Shown here: one piece after another, positions 1 to 6,006 of the stretch
How positions within the stretch are numbered: position 1 is the first letter of the stretch
Layout: every line of letters begins with the position of its first letter
Assembly (NCBI GenBank): GCA_964586765.1
Contig: CAZPHN010000046.1
Span: 1 to 14,684 of the forward strand
DNA length: 14,684 nucleotides
Origin: UBA3263 sp964586765
Lineage (GTDB): Bacteria > Bacteroidota > Bacteroidia > Bacteroidales > Muribaculaceae
Direction of reading: 5' to 3'
Made by a program: the position numbers and the translations under genes
The notes under the pieces: generated by a model
Told to the model about the DNA's origin: nothing
Seen by the model: only the letters and a program-made list of their open reading frames with translations
The model's database searches: none

Positions 1-709
1 CTTTTGAGCCAACGCCGTAGCCGCCGGCAACGATGATGGGCGAGTTCTTGATGTTTATTTTCGACTGCTCTATGTGGCGGTCAATGATTTCAACGACGTA
101 ATCTTCAGGCTTAACGAAGTCGTCGGCGTTCAGCTCGATTACCTCGGCTTTATGGTCGGGGTTGAAGATTTCTTTTTTCATGACGCCCTCGCGCACCGTA
201 GCCATCTGGGGACGGCACTCGGGGTTGACGATGGTGGCAACGATGTTGCCGCCGAATGCGGGGCGAATCTGATAGAGCAGGTTGGTATAGCTCTTGCCGG
301 TCTTGGGGTCGGTATGGTCGCCTATTTCGAGCGAGGTGCAGTCGGCGGTCAGACCGCTGTGGAGACATGAGCTTACGCGCGGACCGAGGTCACGGCCGAT
401 GGTAGTTGCGCCCATGAGGCAAATCTGCGGCTTAATCTGGCGGAACAGGTTGATGAGCAGAGCGGCATGGGGGTTGGTGGTGTACGGAGCCAGACGGGCA
501 TCGTCGACTTTATAAATGACGTCTGCGCCATAAGGAGCCAGAACCTTTTCTACGTCGCCAAGGTTATGGCCGGCAACGATAGCCTCGAGCTTGACGCCGA
601 GCTTGTCGGCAAGCACGCGACCTTTGGTCAGGAGTTCAAGGCTCACGTCGGCAACGTGGTCCTCATCCCACTCGCAGTAGACAATGAGGTTGTTGTTATC
701 TTGTGTCAT
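1..709 (-). CDS. etfA: Electron transfer flavoprotein alpha subunit, 3'-truncated by the window edge
   Basis: EtfA pairs with EtfB to form a soluble FAD-containing electron carrier that links dehydrogenases, often acyl-CoA dehydrogenases, to other redox partners. Translating back from the ATG at 707-709 gives 236 codons starting MTQDNNNLIVYCEWDEDHV. The N-terminal EtfA/EtfB fold is recognisable by GATTIGRDLGPRVS (about residues 100-113), TADCT (121-125) and RPAFGGN (149-155). The frame reaches IVAGGYGVGSK, the beginning of the C-terminal FAD-binding domain, exactly at the left edge, so roughly the last 100 residues lie outside. It starts 12 nt after the etfB stop and is surely cotranscribed with it. 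Seen: the motifs and open frame. Known: the family role. Inferred: the dehydrogenase partner, which is not in the window. Confidence 0.93.
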   Translation of the reverse strand, partial: MTQDNNNLIVYCEWDEDHVADVSLELLTKGRVLADKLGVKLEAIVAGHNLGDVEKVLAPYGADVIYKVDDARLAPYTTNPHAALLINLFRQIKPQICLMGATTIGRDLGPRVSSCLHSGLTADCTSLEIGDHTDPKTGKSYTNLLYQIRPAFGGNIVATIVNPECRPQMATVREGVMKKEIFNPDHKAEVIELNADDFVKPEDYVVEIIDRHIEQSKINIKNSPIIVAGGYGVGSK

Positions 710-721
710 AGTTGGATATTC

Positions 722-1594
722 TTAGCCGATAGTGTGGTTAGCAATAAGTTCCTTGACGAGCTCTTCAATCTGCTCATCGTTGTTGTCCAGACGACGGCTC
801 TCCTTGGCGGTGAAAACGACGTTTTCAATAGCTTTAACCTTGGTGGGCGAGCCGGGGAAACCAATCTGTTCGGGGTCAGCCTCTACAAAGGCGGCGTTCC
901 ACTCTTGGATAATGCCGGGGCAGCGTTCGTCGGCGTGCTTGGCAGCCTCTTCGCTCAGGGCGAGCTTCTCGGTGGGCGATGCGGCATATTTATACTTGCA
1001 GACACGCTGGGCATTGCGGGGGCGACACTCGTCGGCAGAGCCGGTAACGGTCACGACGCAGGGCAGCGGAGCCTTGACGGTTTCGACTCCATGTTCGAGA
1101 CGACGCTTAACAACTACGTAGCCGTCCTTGCAGTCGAGGATATCCTCGGCATAGGTTACCTGAGGAATTCCGAGTTTTTCAGCAATCTGGGGACCTACCT
1201 GAGCGGTATCGCCGTCAATAGCCTGACGTCCGCCAAGGATAATGTCGTAACCTTCCATCTTTTTGACAGCCTGTGCCAGAGAGTAGGAAGTGGCGAGGGT
1301 ATCAGCACCGCCGAGCGCACGGTCAGTAAGAACGACGCCGCGGTCTGCGCCACGATAAATGGCTTCACGAATAATTTCCGAGGCGCGGGGAAGACCCATG
1401 GTGAGCATAGTCACGGTCGAGCCGGGGTTAGCGTCCTTAAGGCGCAGAGCCTGCTCGAGCGCATTGAGGTCCTCGGGGTTGAAGATTGCCGGCAGCGCAG
1501 CGCGATTGATGGTGCCGTCCTCTTTCATTGCATCTTTGCCCACGTTGCGGGTATCGGGAACCTGCTTGGCGAGCACGATGATATTCAAACTCAT
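722..1594 (-). CDS. etfB: Electron transfer flavoprotein beta subunit
   Basis: EtfB is the small ETF subunit that binds AMP, or a second FAD in the bifurcating type, and docks onto the electron donor. The 290-residue product starts MSLNIIVLAKQVPDT, the usual EtfB beginning. It carries GGRQAIDGDTAQVGP at 121-135, the nucleotide-binding signature. It is longer than the roughly 250-260 residues of many proteobacterial EtfBs. The frame stays open 20 codons further upstream to 1654, but that stretch contains the predicted promoter -7 element at 1652-1659, so the ATG at 1592-1594 is the real start. It is the first gene of an etfB-etfA operon. Whether this ETF bifurcates electrons cannot be decided by eye. 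Confidence 0.95.
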   Translation of the reverse strand: MSLNIIVLAKQVPDTRNVGKDAMKEDGTINRAALPAIFNPEDLNALEQALRLKDANPGSTVTMLTMGLPRASEIIREAIYRGADRGVVLTDRALGGADTLATSYSLAQAVKKMEGYDIILGGRQAIDGDTAQVGPQIAEKLGIPQVTYAEDILDCKDGYVVVKRRLEHGVETVKAPLPCVVTVTGSADECRPRNAQRVCKYKYAASPTEKLALSEEAAKHADERCPGIIQEWNAAFVEADPEQIGFPGSPTKVKAIENVVFTAKESRRLDNNDEQIEELVKELIANHTIG

Positions 1595-1651
1595 GCTTTT
1601 AAAGTGATAATAAGTGATTAAATGCGTATGAATAATGACATAGTCAACGCG

Positions 1652-1683
1652 CAAATATACAATATTTTGCCCAACTATGCAAA
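1652..1683 (-). promoter_or_regulatory. Bacteroidetes-type promoter for etfBA
   Basis: Read on the minus strand, TTTG (1680-1683) is followed after 20 bp by TATATTTG (1652-1659), matching the TTTG / TAnnTTTG consensus. Transcription should begin near 1645, leaving a leader of about 50 nt before etfB. The element lies in the 112-nt gap between nadC and etfB, so etfBA can be transcribed independently of nadC. No clear terminator hairpin is visible in that gap. Confidence 0.7.
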
Positions 1684-1706
1684 TTTAGTAGACTTTCCGG
1701 ACAATT

Positions 1707-2552
1707 TTAGCACGCTTTAAAACTCATATCGAGACCTTTGACCGAATGGGTCAGCGCGCCGACACTGATAAAGTCGACGCCTGCCTCGCCATATGAGCGC
1801 AAGGTTTCAAGCGTAATGCCGCCACTCGACTCTATCTCCGTGGCTCCGTTGATGCGCTTGACCGCCTCCACAGTCCGCTCGGGGGTGAAATTGTCCAGCA
1901 TGATGCGGTCAACTCCGGCGGCGAGTGCCTGATCTATCTCGTCGGTGTTGCGTACTTCCACTTCTATTTTCAGGTCTTTGCCCTTGGCGCGGCAATATTC
2001 CTTGGCTGCGGCGACAGCCTTGTCTATTCCGCCGGCAAAGTCAACGTGGTTATCCTTAATGAGAATCATGTCGAAAAGACCTATGCGGTGATTGCCACCG
2101 CCGCCAATCTTGACGGCCTCCTTATCGAGCAGGCGCATGCCGGGCTGGGTCTTGCGGGTATCGATTACTTTGGTCTTCAGCCCTTCGAGTTCGCGCTGAT
2201 ATTTGCGGGTTGTCGTGGCTATTCCGCTCATGCGCTGCATAATGTTAAGCATAATGCGCTCGGTCTGGAGCAGACTGCGTACTTTTCCCTCAACTTCAAA
2301 AGCAACGTCGCCGGGTTTGACCTCCGCGCCGTCCTCAATAAATACGGTCATCTTCAGCTCAGGGTCAAACTTCTCGAAAACGCGGCGCGCCATATCAACT
2401 CCGGCAATCACGCCCGGCTCTTTAATAATAAGGCGTTGTTTGCCCATTTCATCAGCGGGAATAGTGCTCAGCGTGGTATGGTCGCCATCGCCCACGTCTT
2501 CGGCAAACGCCAAAGTCAACAAATCGTCAATCAGTTCATCTTTCGATTTCAT
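1707..2552 (-). CDS. nadC: Nicotinate-nucleotide pyrophosphorylase (quinolinate phosphoribosyltransferase)
   Basis: NadC converts quinolinate and PRPP to nicotinate mononucleotide, CO2 and pyrophosphate, a step of de novo NAD synthesis in the cytoplasm. The 281-residue length is typical. Visible family signatures are EDVGDGDHTT near the N terminus (18-27), TRKT at 132-135, GGGGNHR at 150-156, IKDNHV at 165-170, then EVEVRN, IMLDN and the ESSGGI segment of the barrel's phosphate-binding end. Together these cover the quinolinate and PRPP sites. nadA and nadB are not in the window, so the pathway is split in this genome. The gene is transcribed from its own promoter, which overlaps that of rlmH. 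Confidence 0.97.
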   Translation of the reverse strand: MKSKDELIDDLLTLAFAEDVGDGDHTTLSTIPADEMGKQRLIIKEPGVIAGVDMARRVFEKFDPELKMTVFIEDGAEVKPGDVAFEVEGKVRSLLQTERIMLNIMQRMSGIATTTRKYQRELEGLKTKVIDTRKTQPGMRLLDKEAVKIGGGGNHRIGLFDMILIKDNHVDFAGGIDKAVAAAKEYCRAKGKDLKIEVEVRNTDEIDQALAAGVDRIMLDNFTPERTVEAVKRINGATEIESSGGITLETLRSYGEAGVDFISVGALTHSVKGLDMSFKAC

Positions 2553-2578
2553 CTTTACATCGATTTTTTGTAAATTTG
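2547..2578 (+). promoter_or_regulatory. Promoter of rlmH
   Basis: TAAATTTG (2571-2578) fits the -7 consensus. The -33 position, 20 bp upstream, reads TTTC (2547-2550) instead of TTTG, so that half is weaker. The -33 element sits on the nadC start codon. The expected start is near 2585, about 37 nt before rlmH. Confidence 0.55.
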
Positions 2579-2590
2579 CGGCAAATTTAC
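2570..2590. repeat. Perfect 21-bp palindrome made of two opposed -7 elements
   Basis: GTAAATTTGC, a central G, then GCAAATTTAC. Both 10-nt arms match exactly. Each arm contains one TAAATTTG, one serving nadC and the other rlmH. It could simply be two face-to-face promoters or, additionally, a regulator-binding site. Confidence 0.75.
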
Positions 2591-2613
2591 GTAAAAATCA
2601 GCAAAATAACAAA
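2582..2613 (-). promoter_or_regulatory. Promoter of nadC
   Basis: On the minus strand TTTG (2610-2613) and TAAATTTG (2582-2589) are 20 bp apart, a full match to the Bacteroidetes consensus. The predicted start is near 2575, about 23 nt before the nadC ATG. The -7 element is one arm of a perfect 21-bp palindrome shared with the rlmH promoter. Confidence 0.7.
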
Positions 2614-2621
2614 ACAAACGG

Positions 2622-3095
2622 ATGAAACTGCTCCTGACGGCGGTAGGCAAAACTACCCAACCGATAATCCGCAAGGGACTCGATGAATATCTCGCGCGTC
2701 TGCGCCACTATCTGCCCGTCGACGTCGAAATCATCGCCGACATAAAAAAGACCTCCGCCCTGACTGTCGACAAACAGAAAGAGCTGGAAGGCGAAGCTAT
2801 GTTGCGGCGGATAGAGCCGTCAGACCGCCTGATTTTGCTCGACGAGAACGGCAAGGAGCTCACATCGAGGGAGTTTGCCGCATATATGGAAAAACATATG
2901 GCGTCGGGGGTCAAAAGGCTCGTGTTTGCCGTTGGCGGACCCTACGGATTTTCGCCGGCAGTCTATCAGCGGGCTGACGCCAAGCTCTCGCTCAGTCGCA
3001 TGACGTTCAACCACGAAATGGTGCGCCTCTTCTTTGTCGAGCAGCTCTACCGCGCACAGACCATCCTCCGCGGCGAGCCCTACCACCACGACTAA
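2622..3095 (+). CDS. rlmH: 23S rRNA (pseudouridine1915-N3)-methyltransferase RlmH
   Basis: RlmH is a SPOUT-class, SAM-dependent methyltransferase that modifies pseudouridine 1915 in helix 69 of 23S rRNA on the assembled 70S ribosome. The 157-residue product has the normal family length. It shows the knot-forming C-terminal features: VFAVGGPYGFS (about 101-111), the LSLSRMTFNHEMVRLFFVEQ stretch, and a C-terminal tail GEPYHHD, where the last residues of the family contribute to catalysis. It is a single-gene unit, transcribed divergently from nadC. The next gene belongs to a toxin-antitoxin pair with its own promoter. No terminator hairpin is evident after the stop. Confidence 0.96.
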   Translation: MKLLLTAVGKTTQPIIRKGLDEYLARLRHYLPVDVEIIADIKKTSALTVDKQKELEGEAMLRRIEPSDRLILLDENGKELTSREFAAYMEKHMASGVKRLVFAVGGPYGFSPAVYQRADAKLSLSRMTFNHEMVRLFFVEQLYRAQTILRGEPYHHD

Positions 3096-3115
3096 TCCCG
3101 CAGCCCATCATATAT

Positions 3116-3147
3116 ATTGTATATATCAAATATATTGATTACCTTTG
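3116..3147 (+). promoter_or_regulatory. Promoter of the toxin-antitoxin pair with embedded palindrome
   Basis: ATTG (3116-3119), a 20-bp spacer, then TACCTTTG (3140-3147). The spacer is almost pure A/T. It contains ATCAA-ATATA-TTGAT (3125-3139), a palindrome with 5-nt arms that touches the -7 element, which is where an autorepressing antitoxin would be expected to bind. Transcription should begin near 3154, leaving only about 11 nt of leader. The promoter is seen; the operator role is inferred. Confidence 0.65.
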
Positions 3148-3164
3148 CAAAAAATTTCTTTGAT

Positions 3165-3446
3165 ATGTCAAAAACAATCTCTATCCAGCCCCAATCCCAC
3201 AGAAAACTGATTGATATTCCGGAGGATGTCTTCAAAACTCTATCTATCAATGCCGCCGCCGTAGGCATGAACCTCAAAAAGTTCATTGAAAAAATTCTTG
3301 CAGACAAGGCTGCCGACTTAATGGATATGGATGATACACAAGCCTACAGATACCTTATTGCCACAAAGCCGGAAGGCAAGATAATGATGGCGGCAGAAGA
3401 GCAAGTAGAATTTGAGCGACGCCACGGAATTGGCGAGCACCAATGA
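3165..3446 (+). CDS. Putative type II antitoxin (ribbon-helix-helix-like)
   Basis: A 93-residue protein starting MSKTISIQPQSHRKLIDIPE. After a short N-terminal strand-like stretch, two helices seem likely, PEDVFKTLSINAAAVG and NLKKFIEKILADKAADL. This is the order expected of a ribbon-helix-helix DNA-binding domain, with an acidic, probably flexible C-terminal half that would wrap the toxin. The ATG at 3165 is chosen because the promoter -7 element ends at 3147; the longer open frame from 3117 would begin upstream of the transcript start. Its last four bases (ATGA) overlap the start of the RelE/ParE-like gene, the classic antitoxin-first arrangement. The fold is inferred from pattern, not from a family match. 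Confidence 0.72.
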   Translation: MSKTISIQPQSHRKLIDIPEDVFKTLSINAAAVGMNLKKFIEKILADKAADLMDMDDTQAYRYLIATKPEGKIMMAAEEQVEFERRHGIGEHQ

Positions 3447-3760
3447 AACTGCAGTTTTCAAAAGAATTTGCAAAAGCTCTCGATAAGCTTTCAGGCAAGT
3501 ATCACGCATCAGTGGTCAAAGCCATCAATGACGTATATGCCGCCACGTCCGTACTTGACATACCCAATTGTAAGAAAATAGAGAGTTTCAACAGTGTATA
3601 TCGGATACGTATCGGTGACCGCAGGGCATTTTTTGTGCTCCACATTGAAATTGATGAAAATATAGCGAGATTTGAATATCTTCTGTCGCGTGGAGAAGCC
3701 TACGACAAGAAAAACCTTCAGAAACTGAAACTGCGCGACGCGACTCCAACCCCCGATTAA
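3443..3760 (+). CDS. RelE/ParE-superfamily toxin
   Basis: A 105-residue protein with the layout of this toxin fold. Two N-terminal helices (KEFAKALDKLSGKYHASVVKAINDVYAA) are followed by KKIESFNSVYRIRIGDRRAFFVL (split over about 44-66), which is the strand core holding the YRIR-GD-R signature, and then EYLLSRGEAYDKK near the C terminus. Members either cleave mRNA on the ribosome (RelE) or inhibit gyrase (ParE); the sequence does not tell which. Translation is coupled to the antitoxin by a 4-nt overlap. The TAA stop shares the bases TTAA with the stop of the convergent membrane-protein gene. The pair is visibly more A/T-rich than its neighbours, compatible with acquisition. Confidence 0.82.
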   Translation: MKLQFSKEFAKALDKLSGKYHASVVKAINDVYAATSVLDIPNCKKIESFNSVYRIRIGDRRAFFVLHIEIDENIARFEYLLSRGEAYDKKNLQKLKLRDATPTPD

Positions 3761-3984
3761 TCGAGGAGAGCGGTAAGGTGGCGGCGCAGGGGGTCGGCAA
3801 GAGCGGCTATGGCGGCAATTGACCCGTAAAAGCCTATGCGGCTGCCAAAGGCAATCAACGTCCAGACCCCGAAAGCCAAAGCGACAATCATGCCTATAAA
3901 ATAAAGTGCTGCAAAAGTGGCGGAGCGGCGTGCATCAGACTCGCGACGCGCATTAGCCGAAGTAAGAAGGAGGGTGTTCTGCAT
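3757..3984 (-). CDS. Small hydrophobic protein of unknown function
   Basis: A 75-residue product starting MQNTLLLTSANARRESDARR. I do not recognise the family. A basic, polar N-terminal segment of about 20 residues is followed by a hydrophobic stretch (ATFAALYFIGMIVALAFGVW), then a second weaker one (FGSRIGFYGSIAAIAALA) and a short basic tail (DPLRRHLTALLD). It may therefore be an inner-membrane protein with one or two spans. The frame extends upstream to a GTG at 4011, but the ATG at 3984 is preferred because GTG is rare here. A possible -7 element (TAATTTTG, minus strand, 4016-4023) would also place the transcript start near 4009. It ends tail-to-tail with the toxin gene, sharing TTAA. Confidence 0.6.
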   Translation of the reverse strand: MQNTLLLTSANARRESDARRSATFAALYFIGMIVALAFGVWTLIAFGSRIGFYGSIAAIAALADPLRRHLTALLD

Positions 3985-4071
3985 ATCTTTATGGGTGTTA
4001 TTTCGTTTCACTCCGCAAAATTACGCCACACCATGAGCAAAATTCATGCCCATCACTGCTAAATTTCGTTA

Positions 4072-4103
4072 ATTGAAAATTTACAAAATTTTTACTATCT
4101 TTG
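4072..4103 (+). promoter_or_regulatory. Promoter of the DUF3256 gene and xseA
   Basis: ATTG (4072-4075) and TATCTTTG (4096-4103) are separated by exactly 20 bp. The transcript should begin near 4110, almost at the ATG at 4112, so the leader is extremely short. This rules out the longer frame from a TTG at 4073. Confidence 0.72.
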
Positions 4104-4111
4104 CAGACATT

Positions 4112-4678
4112 ATGAAGAAGTTTGCGATTTTTTTGATATTGGTGCCGATGGCGGTTTTCGCGCGGTTTTCGGCGAAAGATGCGTTGCTGTCCGCCCCTGA
4201 CGCAGCCATCGGCTACATCGACAATACAAACCGCCTCGACATGATTGACTACCTTGAGGCGGGACAAAAAGACCATACCGTAAGTAACGGTCGCGGCGGG
4301 CGTTCAAGCCTCGCAGAGCTCTCAGATTCGACATTCGTAATAAAGAATGGCGAAGTCCAGACCATTTCCGCTCGACTGCTTGCCGGAAAATCCGACACGC
4401 TGATAGCCGTGATTGAAACATTGGCAACCCCTACCCCGGACTCACGTCTGTTTATATATAATAAGGTGTGGGAACCGGTAAAAAAATCATGGACCGAGCC
4501 TTCTGCCAAGGACTGGGGCAAAACTGCGGCAAAATTCCTTTTGACGGAATATACTCTCAACGGCGATACGCTCACCCTCACTGACCGCACCTCTGACTGG
4601 ATGGAGCCGGGAACGCCCGTCAGACTGCTCAAATACGTCTGGAATTCGAAATCAAAAAAATTCTCACGCCTGAAATGA
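4112..4678 (+). CDS. DUF3256 family secreted protein
   Basis: A 188-residue protein that I assign to DUF3256, a family of unknown function found mainly in Bacteroidales. Residues 1-17 (MKKFAIFLILVPMAVFA) are a standard Sec signal peptide without a lipobox cysteine, so the mature protein is probably periplasmic or otherwise extracytoplasmic. Family-like features are AKDALLSAPDAAIGYIDNTNR right after the signal (split here over residues 21-41), MIDYLEAG, and the later TLIAVIETLATPTPDSRLFIY strand region. No catalytic motif is visible. The stop overlaps the xseA start by ATGA, so the two are translationally coupled, yet a link between a secreted protein and exonuclease VII is not obvious. Confidence 0.82.
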   Translation: MKKFAIFLILVPMAVFARFSAKDALLSAPDAAIGYIDNTNRLDMIDYLEAGQKDHTVSNGRGGRSSLAELSDSTFVIKNGEVQTISARLLAGKSDTLIAVIETLATPTPDSRLFIYNKVWEPVKKSWTEPSAKDWGKTAAKFLLTEYTLNGDTLTLTDRTSDWMEPGTPVRLLKYVWNSKSKKFSRLK

Positions 4679-6006
4679 GCGAAAACGTTACCGAATACTA
4701 CTCCCTGCTGCAGCTTCAGCAACTGCTTCAGGACCTGATTGCGGCATGCCCTATGAGCCGTAACGTCTGGATTACGGCAGAACTGAGCGATGTACGCGAA
4801 AGTGGTCCCCACTGCTACATGGAACTGCTCCAGAAAGACCCGCAGACGGGAGCGACTGTCGCAAAAGCGCGCGCAACGATCTGGGGCAACGTATGGCGGA
4901 GCCTGAAACACTCCTTCCATCGTGCCACGGGGCAACCTTTCGCGTCAGGTCTGAAAGTGATGGTGCGCGTGTCAGCCTCCTACCATCCCCTCTACGGCAT
5001 GAACCTCAACATCACGGAGGTTAATCCCTCGTTCACACTCGGCGAGCGCGAACGTCTGCGCCGCGAAATCCTCATGCGGCTTGCTCAGGAGGGAATCGCC
5101 GACATGAACAAAGAGCTGGAACTGCCGCGCCCGTGCCTGCGCATTGCCGTAATCAGCTCGGGAACCGCTGCCGGCTATGGCGACTTCATGAACCAGCTCA
5201 ACAGCAACGGTCGGAACATCCGCTTCCGGACGCGACTTTTCAACGCCGTAATGCAGGGAGCCCAAGTGGCTGACTCCGTAATCGAGGCGTTGGAGACCAT
5301 TGCCGCCGAGCAGGACTGCTGGGATTGTGTCTGCATAATCCGCGGCGGTGGCGCGTCGACCGACCTCGATGGCTTTGATGACTACCGCTTGGCTGCCAAC
5401 GTGGCTCAATTTCCGCTGCCTGTAATCGTTGGCATTGGTCATGAACGCGATACTACCGTCCTTGACTACATCTGTGCCCAGCGAGTCAAGACCCCTACCG
5501 CTGCCGCCGAGCTGCTTGTCGGACTTGCCTGTGGCGAGCTCGACGAGCTGCGCACCCTCGGGGCGGCATTACTCCAGACCGCCACTGACATTGTCAGCGG
5601 CTCGCGCCAGCAGTTGGCTTACATCAGCGGTCAACTCCCCACCGCACCCATCCGCGCCTTACAGAATGCCGCCCGCCGGCTTGACAACAACACCCTCCGC
5701 TTAGGGCGCGCTGCCGAAACCACCCTGATGCCCGCACGCAGCCGCCTCGACCGGTATGCCGACGCGCTTCAATCCGCTACAAAAAATCGCCTCGCGCTTG
5801 CCGCGCAGTCGCTCCGCGCGTCTGAATCGCTACTAAAAGCCCTGTCGCCACAAGCGGTATTGTCCCGCGGATTTTCCATCACACGCATTGACGGCCACGC
5901 CGTTACCGACGCAGCCGCCATTGCTCCCGGCGCGGTAATCACGACGACTCTCGCCTCCGGGACACTGACCTCTACGGTCACTCAAGAGCCTTCTTCAGCT
6001 CGCTGA
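4675..6006 (+). CDS. xseA: Exodeoxyribonuclease VII large subunit
   Basis: XseA is the catalytic subunit of exonuclease VII, which with several XseB copies degrades single-stranded DNA from both ends to acid-soluble oligonucleotides during repair and recombination. The 443-residue product has an N-terminal OB-fold (about 30-115, WITAELSDV to LNITEVNPSF). The catalytic domain contains ISSGTAAGYGDF (160-171), IIRGGGASTDLDGFDD (221-236), GIGHERDTTVLD (253-264) and KTPTAAAE (272-279). A long Ala/Arg-rich helical region (about 285-385) should bind XseB, followed by the usual SRGFSITR C-terminal segment. It follows the DUF3256 gene with a 4-nt overlap. Its last 29 bases overlap the end of the convergent lipoprotein gene, which separates it from xseB. 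Confidence 0.97.
   Translation: MSENVTEYYSLLQLQQLLQDLIAACPMSRNVWITAELSDVRESGPHCYMELLQKDPQTGATVAKARATIWGNVWRSLKHSFHRATGQPFASGLKVMVRVSASYHPLYGMNLNITEVNPSFTLGERERLRREILMRLAQEGIADMNKELELPRPCLRIAVISSGTAAGYGDFMNQLNSNGRNIRFRTRLFNAVMQGAQVADSVIEALETIAAEQDCWDCVCIIRGGGASTDLDGFDDYRLAANVAQFPLPVIVGIGHERDTTVLDYICAQRVKTPTAAAELLVGLACGELDELRTLGAALLQTATDIVSGSRQQLAYISGQLPTAPIRALQNAARRLDNNTLRLGRAAETTLMPARSRLDRYADALQSATKNRLALAAQSLRASESLLKALSPQAVLSRGFSITRIDGHAVTDAAAIAPGAVITTTLASGTLTSTVTQEPSSAR

Noticed and set aside
467..1621. Long open frame (384 codons) on the plus strand across etfB and the start of etfA
   Set aside because: It is antisense to two well-recognised ETF genes, with no promoter or recognisable protein. 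It results from codon bias in the real frames.
1595..1654. Twenty-codon N-terminal extension of etfB
   Set aside because: It would begin inside the predicted -7 element (1652-1659), and the EtfB family starts at MSLNIIVLAKQ.
4016..4042. Promoter for the small membrane protein gene (TAATTTTG on the minus strand with TTTG at 4038-4041)
   Set aside because: The spacing is only 14 bp instead of 19-20, so I use it only as weak support for the start and do not list it.
4061..4090. Near-palindrome AAATTTC...GAAAATTT upstream of the DUF3256 gene
   Set aside because: The arms are unequal and made only of A/T runs around the -33 element, so chance is enough to explain it.
4073..4111. Thirteen-codon extension of the DUF3256 protein from a TTG
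   Set aside because: The TTG is the -33 element and the extension spans the -7 element. The ATG at 4112 gives a clean signal peptide.
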